A stretch of 64,000 bases of DNA from the NCBI RefSeq assembly GCF_000699445.3, contig NC_067197.1, positions 33,339,809-33,403,808 of the forward strand, written 5' to 3'. Source of the DNA: Schistosoma haematobium. Its lineage: Eukaryota; Platyhelminthes; Trematoda; Strigeidida; Schistosomatidae. A program made the translations under genes and the position numbers. Below are positions 40,712-55,410 of the stretch, in pieces; the stretch's first letter is position 1; each line of letters opens with the position of its first letter. The notes under the pieces were generated by a model. That model saw only the letters and a program-made list of their open reading frames with translations, was not told the DNA's origin and did not search any database.

Positions 40712-43123
40712 TTGCAATTAGGTGTACCAGATCACGTCGGTCTCACCAATGATGGTGTCACAGGTATTCAGTGTTTGACAACGCTTCTACCAGTAACACC
40801 TTCTAATATATTTCGTTCCCACCCAGAGAAATCAAAAGACAGAGTCGAGGAGATCGGAAGAATATATTCGGCACCAATATATCGGAATTCTCTGATCTAT
40901 TCTGGCTAATTGCGGTTGATGTTGAGCACGGCAAACGTGAGATGCCTGACCGAGTCAGCTAGATGAGTCCACTAAAACATATGGTCAGTATCCAAGAAAA
41001 CTTACAGAGCTATTTATTTTAAGCTACAATAGACAGACATTTAAGAAACGTAAAAACATGACAATTCTTACAAAGTAAAGAGACAAAATAACCAGTTATA
41101 CCAATTGTTCCCAAAACATTCATTTTACGGATGTTTGAAGTGGTTATCCTTTTTGTATGACACAGGATAGCAAAAGTCTACTGTATAATGATCTAAAGAG
41201 TATCCTTGGTAATTCTTGGTTATTTCCGTCTGTATAAATTTCTACAACCATAAATCGCAAACTAAAAGATTTCCTGAGCTGACAATCCGTAATCATAAAT
41301 TACTTGTCGGTAGATTTTCTTGTTAATGGAACATTGTGCAGAAGTGATTTATGCAAATGGGAAACGTTTCTTTTATCTGTTCATCAAGTCATTTTAAGTT
41401 TCCAATATCTATAGCCCGCCTTATAGTTGCAACATTGTTTGTATACGTAAATTAGGAATCAGAGACCTTCAGTCTGCTAAGCGCTTATATTAAGCTGTTT
41501 TCGACGCCAGTTCTTTGTACAGGTGAGTGTCAGTAAGTTGGTGTTCAGATGATAGACCACCTGTTCCAATATGTTTCTCGGTTTTGGGGATCATAGGTTA
41601 ATACCTTTTCGTTACTTGCAACGTAAGTCATGTGTAGGGTTAGGAAATAACTGTGCGCGTTATGTTCTCACGTCACATATCTGTCCCCGGACCTTTAAAT
41701 TCATTGAAATGAAAGCTGTTCTTTCAGAAATGAAATTCCAATTTTACGCTGATTCTTCGCTCTCGCATGTTTCATGGTGTTGAAATAATACAGCTCCACA
41801 TTGGAAAAATAAGTATACTCGATGTATTCGTTTGAAAATGGAAACATGAGAGCCTCTGTTAAATATGAACTCTAGTTTTTAGGTTCTCGAATAAATACAT
41901 CAGCAGTCTTTGAGTGCTCTCAGTGGGCTATGCTAGTTATTTATTCATCATTTTCTGGATCGAAGGGTTACGGTGGTACTAGAATATCTGTGATAACACC
42001 GGTCAAATTCGATATATTAACTCGTCTTCAAATTAAAAGTGACTGAATATACTGCCCACAAGCAAACTTGTCACTGAGATACAGTGAAGGTAATTAGACA
42101 TATTGGCCAGCACATATATATGTGTATTGGATGTCTTAATTGTCGCAATCATTTCCTCAGTTGTAATGTATTTATCAACATTACGTGAGTCCGGACATCA
42201 GAAGCTTTTTACTGCACCATCAAGTTAGATTAGTTAGTTTCATTCAATAACCTTTCTGAATTTGTTATGGTGTTGTTGCAAATAAGCATCAACAAACATT
42301 CACAACTTAGTATAATGGTGTTCCCTGGTACTTAAGGTAGTGATTTATAATGGTAGTTCCGAAGTTCTTATCCATTCGCTTAAAATGTTTGGTAGCAGGT
42401 TTGTTTTACAAACATCATAAACTGTTCTTATTTTCCTCTAAACTACAATCGCTTCGTTTATTTCATAACATTGCAACATTATTGTCTTATGGCTTTTCTA
42501 CGTGATATCACATGTGTGCCACATGATACACCGGTAGTATATCTTCGTACACTGTGTATTATAAATTAATTTTTACCCACCAAGCCTTCGTTAATCAAGC
42601 CTTCGTTCTTGGGCCTATTACCTCTCTCATCCGTTGCAACATGTCCGTCGCAGAACCGTGTTGCAGGTCGATGTTATTGAAGAGTTGATCTAACCTTTGT
42701 CGATCGGTTAGGTCTCCTCGTTTAAGAATCGAGCGTTTTAAGATTTCGTAAGGATCGGAAACATCACTAGTAAACATACTAGGTGTTACGCACCTGTCGA
42801 ATTCGCGCGGTAGTGCCTTGACTACTGCGAGGAATTGTGCACGTGTGTCGATCACGCCGTGCTCGTGGAAGTCGGCTTCTACGTAGCAGAACCAGGCTTC
42901 GATGTTTTCGGGCCAGAAAGGCATCAGTTGAAACGAAGGTGGGGACAAAGTCTTAAGCTTGAGTACTTTAGGTGTCTGTTCAGTCATGATGAAATATGAA
43001 GTACGATAATGAACGAGGGAAAATATATATATATCCAAGAAAAACACGAAAAAAACACAATGTTTAAAAAATAAAAAATAAGGCAATGATATATAAAAAT
43101 CCCAAAAAGGAACAGACTCACAG
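40712..43123 (-). repeat. Array unit 4 (2,412 bp, LTR with clustered deletions)
   Basis: LTR 40,750-41,028, about 45 bp shorter than the others through at least six separate small deletions within about 160 bp. Spacer and gag' (42,595-42,987) are normal. The adjoining leader has GAGGG where most units have GAGGGG. Confidence 0.93.
42595..42987 (-). pseudogene. Truncated gag' in unit 4
   Basis: Intact 130-codon frame identical in translation to the others. Confidence 0.83.
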
Positions 43124-45581
43124 TTGCAATTAGGTGTACCAGATCACGTCGGTCTCACCAATGATGGTGTCACAGGTATTCAGTGTTTGACAACGCTTCT
43201 ACCAGTAACACCTTCTAATATATTTCGTTCCCACCCAGAGAAATCAAAAGACAGAGTCGAGGAGATCGGAAGAATATATTCGGCGATGACCAATATATCG
43301 GAATTCTCTGATCTATTCTGGCTATCGATTGCGGTTGATGTTGAGCACGGCGTTACCACACGTGATCTGGTGCGGATGCCTGACCGAGCGCCTTCAGCTA
43401 GATGAGTCCACTAAAACATATGGTCAGTATCCAATGTCGAAAACTTACAGAGCTATTTATTTTGGGGATTTATTTACCGCTACAATAGACAGACATTTAA
43501 GAAACGTAAAAACATGACAATTCTTACAAAGTAAAGAGACAAAATAACCAGTTATACCAATTGTTCCCAAAACATTCATTTTACGGATGTTTGAAGTGGT
43601 TATCCTTTTTGTATGACACAGGATAGCAAAAGTCTACTGTATAATGATCTAAAGAGTATCCTTGGTAATTCTTGGTTATTTCCGTCTGTATAAATTTCTA
43701 CAACCATAAATCGCAAACTAAAAGATTTCCTGAGCTGACAATCCGTAATCATAAATTACTTGTCGGTAGATTTTCTTGTTAATGGAACATTGTGCAGAAG
43801 TGATTTATGCAAATGGGAAACGTTTCTTCTATCTGTTCATCAAGTCATTTTAAGTTTCCAATATCTATAGCCCGCCTTATAGTTGCAACATTGTTTGTAT
43901 ACGTAAATTAGGAATCAGAGACCTTCAGTCTGCTAAGCGCTTATATTAAGCTGTTTTCGACGCCAGTTCTTTGTACAGGTGAGTGTCAGTAAGTTGGTGT
44001 TCAGATGATAGACCACCTGTTCCAATATGTTTCTCGGTTTTGGGGATCATAGGTTAATACCTTTTCGTTACTTGCAACGTAAGTCATGTGTAGGGTTAGG
44101 AAATAACTGTGCGCGTTATGTTCTCACGTCACATATCTGTCCCCGGACCTTTAAATTCATTGAAATGAAAGCTGTTCTTTCAGAAATGAAATTCCAATTT
44201 TACGCTGATTCTTCGCTCTCGCATGTTTCATGGTGTTGAAATAATACAGCTCCACATTGGAAAAATAAGTATACTCGATGTATTCGTTTGAAAATGGAAA
44301 CATGAGAGCCTCTGTTAAATATGAACTCTAGTTTTTAGGTTCTCGAATAAATACATCAGCAGTCTTTGAGTGCTCTCAGTGGGCTATGCTAGTTATTTAT
44401 TCATCATTTTCTGGATCGAAGGGTTACGGTGGTACTAGAATATCTGTGATAACACCGGTCAAATTCGATATATTAACTCGTCTTCAAATTAAAAGTGACT
44501 GAATATACTGCCCACAAGCAAACTTGTCACTGAGATACAGTGAAGGTAATTAGACATATTGGCCAGCACATATATATGTGTATTGGATGTCTTAATTGTC
44601 GCAATCATTTCCTCAGTTGTAATGTATTTATCAACATTACGTGAGTCCGGACATCAGAAGCTTTTTACTGCACCATCAAGTTAGATTAGTTAGTTTCATT
44701 CAATAACCTTTCTGAATTTGTTATGGTGTTGTTGCAAATAAGCATCAACAAACATTCACAACTTAGTATAATGGTGTTCCCTGGTACTTAAGGTAGTGAT
44801 TTATAATGGTAGTTCCGAAGTTCTTATCCATTCGCTTAAAATGTTTGGTAGCAGGTTTGTTTTACAAACATCATAAACTGTTCTTATTTTCCTCTAAACT
44901 ACAATCGCTTCGTTTATTTCATAACATTGCAACATTATTGTCTTATGGCTTTTCTACGTGATATCACATGTGTGCCACATGATACACCGGTAGTATATCT
45001 TCGTACACTGTGTATTATAAATTAATTTTTACCCACCAAGCCTTCGTTAATCAAGCCTTCGTTCTTGGGCCTATTACCTCTCTCATCCGTTGCAACATGT
45101 CCGTCGCAGAACCGTGTTGCAGGTCGATGTTATTGAAGAGTTGATCTAACCTTTGTCGATCGGTTAGGTCTCCTCGTTTAAGAATCGAGCGTTTTAAGAT
45201 TTCGTAAGGATCGGAAACATCACTAGTAAACATACTAGGTGTTACGCACCTGTCGAATTCGCGCGGTAGTGCCTTGACTACTGCGAGGAATTGTGCACGT
45301 GTGTCGATCACGCCGTGCTCGTGGAAGTCGGCTTCTACGTAGCAGAACCAGGCTTCGATGTTTTCGGGCCAGAAAGGCATCAGTTGAAACGAAGGTGGGG
45401 ACAAAGTCTTAAGCTTGAGTACTTTAGGTGTCTGTTCAGTCATGATGAAATATGAAGTACGATAATGAACGAGGGGAAAATATATATATATCCAAGAAAA
45501 AACACGAAAAAAACACAATGTTTAAAAAATAAAAAATAAGGCAATGATATATAAAAATCCCAAAAAGGAACAGACTCACAG
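43124..45581 (-). repeat. Array unit 5 (2,458 bp)
   Basis: LTR 43,162-43,484, gag' 45,051-45,443. Has a private substitution in the spacer (TTTCTTCTATCTG near 43,825). Confidence 0.95.
45051..45443 (-). pseudogene. Truncated gag' in unit 5
   Basis: Intact 130-codon frame. The leader upstream has A6 and A7 runs, which closes the longer upstream reading seen in other units. Confidence 0.83.
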
Positions 45582-48038
45582 TTGCAATTAGGTGTACCAG
45601 ATCACGTCGGTCTCACCAATGATGGTGTCACAGGTATTCAGTGTTTGACAACGCTTCTACCAGTAACACCTTCTAATATATTTCGTTCCCACCCAGAGAA
45701 ATCAAAAGACAGAGTCGAGGAGATCGGAAGAATATATTCGGCGATGACCAATATATCGGAATTCTCTGATCTATTCTGGCTATCGATTGCGGTTGATGTT
45801 GAGCACGGCGTTACCACACGTGATCTGGTGCGGATGCCTGACCGAGCGCCTTCAGCTAGATGAGTCCACTAAAACATATGGTCAGTATCCAATGTCGAAA
45901 ACTTACAGAGCTATTTATTTTGGGGATTTATTTACCGCTACAATAGACAGACATTTAAGAAACGTAAAAACATGACAATTCTTACAAAGTAAAGAGACAA
46001 AATAACCAGTTATACCAATTGTTCCCAAAACATTCATTTTACGGATGTTTGAAGTGGTTATCCTTTTTGTATGACACAGGATAGCAAAAGTCTACTGTAT
46101 AATGATCTAAAGAGTATCCTTGGTAATTCTTGGTTATTTCCGTCTGTATAAATTTCTACAACCATAAATCGCAAACTAAAAGATTTCCTGAGCTGACAAT
46201 CCGTAATCATAAATTACTTGTCGGTAGATTTTCTTGTTAATGGAACATTGTGCAGAAGTGATTTATGCAAATGGGAAACGTTTCTTTTATCTGTTCATCA
46301 AGTCATTTTAAGTTTCCAATATCTATAGCCCGCCTTATAGTTGCAACATTGTTTGTATACGTAAATTAGGAATCAGAGACCTTCAGTCTGCTAAGCGCTT
46401 ATATTAAGCTGTTTTCGACGCCAGTTCTTTGTACAGGTGAGTGTCAGTAAGTTGGTGTTCAGATGATAGACCACCTGTTCCAATATGTTTCTCGGTTTTG
46501 GGGATCATAGGTTAATACCTTTTCGTTACTTGCAACGTAAGTCATGTGTAGGGTTAGGAAATAACTGTGCGCGTTATGTTCTCACGTCACATATCTGTCC
46601 CCGGACCTTTAAATTCATTGAAATGAAAGCTGTTCTTTCAGAAATGAAATTCCAATTTTACGCTGATTCTTCGCTCTCGCATGTTTCATGGTGTTGAAAT
46701 AATACAGCTCCACATTGGAAAAATAAGTATACTCGATGTATTCGTTTGAAAATGGAAACATGAGAGCCTCTGTTAAATATGAACTCTAGTTTTTAGGTTC
46801 TCGAATAAATACATCAGCAGTCTTTGAGTGCTCTCAGTGGGCTATGCTAGTTATTTATTCATCATTTTCTGGATCGAAGGGTTACGGTGGTACTAGAATA
46901 TCTGTGATAACACCGGTCAAATTCGATATATTAACTCGTCTTCAAATTAAAAGTGACTGAATATACTGCCCACAAGCAAACTTGTCACTGAGATACAGTG
47001 AAGGTAATTAGACATATTGGCCAGCACATATATATGTGTATTGGATGTCTTAATTGTCGCAATCATTTCCTCAGTTGTAATGTATTTATCAACATTACGT
47101 GAGTCCGGACATCAGAAGCTTTTTACTGCACCATCAAGTTAGATTAGTTAGTTTCATTCAATAACCTTTCTGAATTTGTTATGGTGTTGTTGCAAATAAG
47201 CATCAACAAACATTCACAACTTAGTATAATGGTGTTCCCTGGTACTTAAGGTAGTGATTTATAATGGTAGTTCCGAAGTTCTTATCCATTCGCTTAAAAT
47301 GTTTGGTAGCAGGTTTGTTTTACAAACATCATAAACTGTTCTTATTTTCCTCTAAACTACAATCGCTTCGTTTATTTCATAACATTGCAACATTATTGTC
47401 TTATGGCTTTTCTACGTGATATCACATGTGTGCCACATGATACACCGGTAGTATATCTTCGTACACTGTGTATTATAAATTAATTTTTACCCACCAAGCC
47501 TTCGTTAATCAAGCCTTCGTTCTTGGGCCTATTACCTCTCTCATCCGTTGCAACATGTCCGTCGCAGAACCGTGTTGCAGGTCGATGTTATTGAAGAGTT
47601 GATCTAACCTTTGTCGATCGGTTAGGTCTCCTCGTTTAAGAATCGAGCGTTTTAAGATTTCGTAAGGATCGGAAACATCACTAGTAAACATACTAGGTGT
47701 TACGCACCTGTCGAATTCGCGCGGTAGTGCCTTGACTACTGCGAGGAATTGTGCACGTGTGTCGATCACGCCGTGCTCGTGGAAGTCGGCTTCTACGTAG
47801 CAGAACCAGGCTTCGATGTTTTCGGGCCAGAAAGGCATCAGTTGAAACGAAGGTGGGGACAAAGTCTTAAGCTTGAGTACTTTAGGTGTCTGTTCAGTCA
47901 TGATGAAATATGAAGTACGATAATGAACGAGGGGAAAATATATATATATCCAAGAAAAAACACGAAAAAACACAATGTTTAAAAAATAAAAAATAAGGCA
48001 ATGATATATAAAAATCCCAAAAAGGAACAGACTCACAG
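45582..48038 (-). repeat. Array unit 6 (2,457 bp)
   Basis: LTR 45,620-45,942, gag' 47,509-47,901. Confidence 0.95.
47509..47901 (-). pseudogene. Truncated gag' in unit 6
   Basis: Intact 130-codon frame; the open reading extends 45 codons upstream into the leader because of A6/A6 run lengths, probably without meaning. Confidence 0.83.
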
Positions 48039-50495
48039 TTGCAATTAGGTGTACCAGATCACGTCGGTCTCACCAATGATGGTGTCACAGGTATTCAGTG
48101 TTTGACAACGCTTCTACCAGTAACACCTTCTAATATATTTCGTTCCCACCCAGAGAAATCAAAAGACAGAGTCGAGGAGATCGGAAGAATATATTCGGCG
48201 ATGACCAATATATCGGAATTCTCTGATCTATTCTGGCTATCGATTGCGGTTGATGTTGAGCACGGCGTTACCACACGTGATCTGGTGCGGATGCCTGACC
48301 GAGCGCCTTCAGCTAGATGAGTCCACTAAAACATATGGTCAGTATCCAATGTCGAAAACTTACAGAGCTATTTATTTTGGGGATTTATTTACCGCTACAA
48401 TAGACAGACATTTAAGAAACGTAAAAACATGACAATTCTTACAAAGTAAAGAGACAAAATAACCAGTTATACCAATTGTTCCCAAAACATTCATTTTACG
48501 GATGTTTGAAGTGGTTATCCTTTTTGTATGACACAGGATAGCAAAAGTCTACTGTATAATGATCTAAAGAGTATCCTTGGTAATTCTTGGTTATTTCCGT
48601 CTGTATAAATTTCTACAACCATAAATCGCAAACTAAAAGATTTCCTGAGCTGACAATCCGTAATCATAAATTACTTGTCGGTAGATTTTCTTGTTAATGG
48701 AACATTGTGCAGAAGTGATTTATGCAAATGGGAAACGTTTCTTTTATCTGTTCATCAAGTCATTTTAAGTTTCCAATATCTATAGCCCGCCTTATAGTTG
48801 CAACATTGTTTGTATACGTAAATTAGGAATCAGAGACCTTCAGTCTGCTAAGCGCTTATATTAAGCTGTTTTCGACGCCAGTTCTTTGTACAGGTGAGTG
48901 TCAGTAAGTTGGTGTTCAGATGATAGACCACCTGTTCCAATATGTTTCTCGGTTTTGGGGATCATAGGTTAATACCTTTTCGTTACTTGCAACGTAAGTC
49001 ATGTGTAGGGTTAGGAAATAACTGTGCGCGTTATGTTCTCACGTCACATATCTGTCCCCGGACCTTTAAATTCATTGAAATGAAAGCTGTTCTTTCAGAA
49101 ATGAAATTCCAATTTTACGCTGATTCTTCGCTCTCGCATGTTTCATGGTGTTGAAATAATACAGCTCCACATTGGAAAAATAAGTATACTCGATGTATTC
49201 GTTTGAAAATGGAAACATGAGAGCCTCTGTTAAATATGAACTCTAGTTTTTAGGTTCTCGAATAAATACATCAGCAGTCTTTGAGTGCTCTCAGTGGGCT
49301 ATGCTAGTTATTTATTCATCATTTTCTGGATCGAAGGGTTACGGTGGTACTAGAATATCTGTGATAACACCGGTCAAATTCGATATATTAACTCGTCTTC
49401 AAATTAAAAGTGACTGAATATACTGCCCACAAGCAAACTTGTCACTGAGATACAGTGAAGGTAATTAGACATATTGGCCAGCACATATATATGTGTATTG
49501 GATGTCTTAATTGTCGCAATCATTTCCTCAGTTGTAATGTATTTATCAACATTACGTGAGTCCGGACATCAGAAGCTTTTTACTGCACCATCAAGTTAGA
49601 TTAGTTAGTTTCATTCAATAACCTTTCTGAATTTGTTATGGTGTTGTTGCAAATAAGCATCAACAAACATTCACAACTTAGTATAATGGTGTTCCCTGGT
49701 ACTTAAGGTAGTGATTTATAATGGTAGTTCCGAAGTTCTTATCCATTCGCTTAAAATGTTTGGTAGCAGGTTTGTTTTACAAACATCATAAACTGTTCTT
49801 ATTTTCCTCTAAACTACAATCGCTTCGTTTATTTCATAACATTGCAACATTATTGTCTTATGGCTTTTCTACGTGATATCACATGTGTGCCACATGATAC
49901 ACCGGTAGTATATCTTCGTACACTGTGTATTATAAATTAATTTTTACCCACCAAGCCTTCGTTAATCAAGCCTTCGTTCTTGGGCCTATTACCTCTCTCA
50001 TCCGTTGCAACATGTCCGTCGCAGAACCGTGTTGCAGGTCGATGTTATTGAAGAGTTGATCTAACCTTTGTCGATCGGTTAGGTCTCCTCGTTTAAGAAT
50101 CGAGCGTTTTAAGATTTCGTAAGGATCGGAAACATCACTAGTAAACATACTAGGTGTTACGCACCTGTCGAATTCGCGCGGTAGTGCCTTGACTACTGCG
50201 AGGAATTGTGCACGTGTGTCGATCACGCCGTGCTCGTGGAAGTCGGCTTCTACGTAGCAGAACCAGGCTTCGATGTTTTCGGGCCAGAAAGGCATCAGTT
50301 GAAACGAAGGTGGGGACAAAGTCTTAAGCTTGAGTACTTTAGGTGTCTGTTCAGTCATGATGAAATATGAAGTACGATAATGAACGAGGGGAAAATATAT
50401 ATATATCCAAGAAAAAACACGAAAAAACACAATGTTTAAAAAATAAAAAATAAGGCAATGATATATAAAAATCCCAAAAAGGAACAGACTCACAG
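48039..50495 (-). repeat. Array unit 7 (2,457 bp)
   Basis: LTR 48,077-48,399, gag' 49,966-50,358. Confidence 0.95.
49966..50358 (-). pseudogene. Truncated gag' in unit 7
   Basis: Intact 130-codon frame, same leader type as unit 6. Confidence 0.83.
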
Positions 50496-52953
50496 TTGCA
50501 ATTAGGTGTACCAGATCACGTCGGTCTCACCAATGATGGTGTCACAGGTATTCAGTGTTTGACAACGCTTCTACCAGTAACACCTTCTAATATATTTCGT
50601 TCCCACCCAGAGAAATCAAAAGACAGAGTCGAGGAGATCGGAAGAATATATTCGGCGATGACCAATATATCGGAATTCTCTGATCTATTCTGGCTATCGA
50701 TTGCGGTTGATGTTGAGCACGGCGTTACCACACGTGATCTGGTGCGGATGCCTGACCGAGCGCCTTCAGCTAGATGAGTCCACTAAAACATATGGTCAGT
50801 ATCCAATGTCGAAAACTTACAGAGCTATTTATTTTGGGGATTTATTTACCGCTACAATAGACAGACATTTAAGAAACGTAAAAACATGACAATTCTTACA
50901 AAGTAAAGAGACAAAATAACCAGTTATACCAATTGTTCCCAAAACATTCATTTTACGGATGTTTGAAGTGGTTATCCTTTTTGTATGACACAGGATAGCA
51001 AAAGTCTACTGTATAATGATCTAAAGAGTATCCTTGGTAATTCTTGGTTATTTCCGTCTGTATAAATTTCTACAACCATAAATCGCAAACTAAAAGATTT
51101 CCTGAGCTGACAATCCGTAATCATAAATTACTTGTCGGTAGATTTTCTTGTTAATGGAACATTGTGCAGAAGTGATTTATGCAAATGGGAAACGTTTCTT
51201 TTATCTGTTCATCAAGTCATTTTAAGTTTCCAATATCTATAGCCCGCCTTATAGTTGCAACATTGTTTGTATACGTAAATTAGGAATCAGAGACCTTCAG
51301 TCTGCTAAGCGCTTATATTAAGCTGTTTTCGACGCCAGTTCTTTGTACAGGTGAGTGTCAGTAAGTTGGTGTTCAGATGATAGACCACCTGTTCCAATAT
51401 GTTTCTCGGTTTTGGGGATCATAGGTTAATACCTTTTCGTTACTTGCAACGTAAGTCATGTGTAGGGTTAGGAAATAACTGTGCGCGTTATGTTCTCACG
51501 TCACATATCTGTCCCCCGGACCTTTAAATTCATTGAAATGAAAGCTGTTCTTTCAGAAATGAAATTCCAATTTTACGCTGATTCTTCGCTCTCGCATGTT
51601 TCATGGTGTTGAAATAATACAGCTCCACATTGGAAAAATAAGTATACTCGATGTATTCGTTTGAAAATGGAAACATGAGAGCCTCTGTTAAATATGAACT
51701 CTAGTTTTTAGGTTCTCGAATAAATACATCAGCAGTCTTTGAGTGCTCTCAGTGGGCTATGCTAGTTATTTATTCATCATTTTCTGGATCGAAGGGTTAC
51801 GGTGGTACTAGAATATCTGTGATAACACCGGTCAAATTCGATATATTAACTCGTCTTCAAATTAAAAGTGACTGAATATACTGCCCACAAGCAAACTTGT
51901 CACTGAGATACAGTGAAGGTAATTAGACATATTGGCCAGCACATATATATGTGTATTGGATGTCTTAATTGTCGCAATCATTTCCTCAGTTGTAATGTAT
52001 TTATCAACATTACGTGAGTCCGGACATCAGAAGCTTTTTACTGCACCATCAAGTTAGATTAGTTAGTTTCATTCAATAACCTTTCTGAATTTGTTATGGT
52101 GTTGTTGCAAATAAGCATCAACAAACATTCACAACTTAGTATAATGGTGTTCCCTGGTACTTAAGGTAGTGATTTATAATGGTAGTTCCGAAGTTCTTAT
52201 CCATTCGCTTAAAATGTTTGGTAGCAGGTTTGTTTTACAAACATCATAAACTGTTCTTATTTTCCTCTAAACTACAATCGCTTCGTTTATTTCATAACAT
52301 TGCAACATTATTGTCTTATGGCTTTTCTACGTGATATCACATGTGTGCCACATGATACACCGGTAGTATATCTTCGTACACTGTGTATTATAAATTAATT
52401 TTTACCCACCAAGCCTTCGTTAATCAAGCCTTCGTTCTTGGGCCTATTACCTCTCTCATCCGTTGCAACATGTCCGTCGCAGAACCGTGTTGCAGGTCGA
52501 TGTTATTGAAGAGTTGATCTAACCTTTGTCGATCGGTTAGGTCTCCTCGTTTAAGAATCGAGCGTTTTAAGATTTCGTAAGGATCGGAAACATCACTAGT
52601 AAACATACTAGGTGTTACGCACCTGTCGAATTCGCGCGGTAGTGCCTTGACTACTGCGAGGAATTGTGCACGTGTGTCGATCACGCCGTGCTCGTGGAAG
52701 TCGGCTTCTACGTAGCAGAACCAGGCTTCGATGTTTTCGGGCCAGAAAGGCATCAGTTGAAACGAAGGTGGGGACAAAGTCTTAAGCTTGAGTACTTTAG
52801 GTGTCTGTTCAGTCATGATGAAATATGAAGTACGATAATGAACGAGGGGAAAATATATATATATCCAAGAAAAAACACGAAAAAACACAATGTTTAAAAA
52901 ATAAAAAATAAGGCAATGATATATAAAAATCCCAAAAAGGAACAGACTCACAG
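50496..52953 (-). repeat. Array unit 8 (2,458 bp)
   Basis: LTR 50,534-50,856, gag' 52,424-52,816. Spacer has the C5 variant near 51,513. Confidence 0.95.
52424..52816 (-). pseudogene. Truncated gag' in unit 8
   Basis: Intact 130-codon frame. Confidence 0.83.
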
Positions 52954-55410
52954 TTGCAATTAGGTGTACCAGATCACGTCGGTCTCACCAATGATGGTGT
53001 CACAGGTATTCAGTGTTTGACAACGCTTCTACCAGTAACACCTTCTAATATATTTCGTTCCCACCCAGAGAAATCAAAAGACAGAGTCGAGGAGATCGGA
53101 AGAATATATTCGGCGATGACCAATATATCGGAATTCTCTGATCTATTCTGGCTATCGATTGCGGTTGATGTTGAGCACGGCGTTACCACACGTGATCTGG
53201 TGCGGATGCCTGACCGAGCGCCTTCAGCTAGATGAGTCCACTAAAACATATGGTCAGTATCCAATGTCGAAAACTTACAGAGCTATTTATTTTGGGGATT
53301 TATTTACCGCTACAATAGACAGACATTTAAGAAACGTAAAAACATGACAATTCTTACAAAGTAAAGAGACAAAATAACCAGTTATACCAATTGTTCCCAA
53401 AACATTCATTTTACGGATGTTTGAAGTGGTTATCCTTTTTGTATGACACAGGATAGCAAAAGTCTACTGTATAATGATCTAAAGAGTATCCTTGGTAATT
53501 CTTGGTTATTTCCGTCTGTATAAATTTCTACAACCATAAATCGCAAACTAAAAGATTTCCTGAGCTGACAATCCGTAATCATAAATTACTTGTCGGTAGA
53601 TTTTCTTGTTAATGGAACATTGTGCAGAAGTGATTTATGCAAATGGGAAACGTTTCTTTTATCTGTTCATCAAGTCATTTTAAGTTTCCAATATCTATAG
53701 CCCGCCTTATAGTTGCAACATTGTTTGTATACGTAAATTAGGAATCAGAGACCTTCAGTCTGCTAAGCGCTTATATTAAGCTGTTTTCGACGCCAGTTCT
53801 TTGTACAGGTGAGTGTCAGTAAGTTGGTGTTCAGATGATAGACCACCTGTTCCAATATGTTTCTCGGTTTTGGGGATCATAGGTTAATACCTTTTCGTTA
53901 CTTGCAACGTAAGTCATGTGTAGGGTTAGGAAATAACTGTGCGCGTTATGTTCTCACGTCACATATCTGTCCCCGGACCTTTAAATTCATTGAAATGAAA
54001 GCTGTTCTTTCAGAAATGAAATTCCAATTTTACGCTGATTCTTCGCTCTCGCATGTTTCATGGTGTTGAAATAATACAGCTCCACATTGGAAAAATAAGT
54101 ATACTCGATGTATTCGTTTGAAAATGGAAACATGAGAGCCTCTGTTAAATATGAACTCTAGTTTTTAGGTTCTCGAATAAATACATCAGCAGTCTTTGAG
54201 TGCTCTCAGTGGGCTATGCTAGTTATTTATTCATCATTTTCTGGATCGAAGGGTTACGGTGGTACTAGAATATCTGTGATAACACCGGTCAAATTCGATA
54301 TATTAACTCGTCTTCAAATTAAAAGTGACTGAATATACTGCCCACAAGCAAACTTGTCACTGAGATACAGTGAAGGTAATTAGACATATTGGCCAGCACA
54401 TATATATGTGTATTGGATGTCTTAATTGTCGCAATCATTTCCTCAGTTGTAATGTATTTATCAACATTACGTGAGTCCGGACATCAGAAGCTTTTTACTG
54501 CACCATCAAGTTAGATTAGTTAGTTTCATTCAATAACCTTTCTGAATTTGTTATGGTGTTGTTGCAAATAAGCATCAACAAACATTCACAACTTAGTATA
54601 ATGGTGTTCCCTGGTACTTAAGGTAGTGATTTATAATGGTAGTTCCGAAGTTCTTATCCATTCGCTTAAAATGTTTGGTAGCAGGTTTGTTTTACAAACA
54701 TCATAAACTGTTCTTATTTTCCTCTAAACTACAATCGCTTCGTTTATTTCATAACATTGCAACATTATTGTCTTATGGCTTTTCTACGTGATATCACATG
54801 TGTGCCACATGATACACCGGTAGTATATCTTCGTACACTGTGTATTATAAATTAATTTTTACCCACCAAGCCTTCGTTAATCAAGCCTTCGTTCTTGGGC
54901 CTATTACCTCTCTCATCCGTTGCAACATGTCCGTCGCAGAACCGTGTTGCAGGTCGATGTTATTGAAGAGTTGATCTAACCTTTGTCGATCGGTTAGGTC
55001 TCCTCGTTTAAGAATCGAGCGTTTTAAGATTTCGTAAGGATCGGAAACATCACTAGTAAACATACTAGGTGTTACGCACCTGTCGAATTCGCGCGGTAGT
55101 GCCTTGACTACTGCGAGGAATTGTGCACGTGTGTCGATCACGCCGTGCTCGTGGAAGTCGGCTTCTACGTAGCAGAACCAGGCTTCGATGTTTTCGGGCC
55201 AGAAAGGCATCAGTTGAAACGAAGGTGGGGACAAAGTCTTAAGCTTGAGTACTTTAGGTGTCTGTTCAGTCATGATGAAATATGAAGTACGATAATGAAC
55301 GAGGGGAAAATATATATATATCCAAGAAAAAACACGAAAAAAACACAATGTTTAAAAAATAAAAAATAAGGCAATGATATATAAAAATCCCAAAAGGAAC
55401 AGACTCACAG
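52954..55410 (-). repeat. Array unit 9 (2,457 bp)
   Basis: LTR 52,992-53,314, gag' 54,881-55,273. Confidence 0.95.
54881..55273 (-). pseudogene. Truncated gag' in unit 9
   Basis: Intact 130-codon frame; leader like that of unit 5. Confidence 0.83.
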
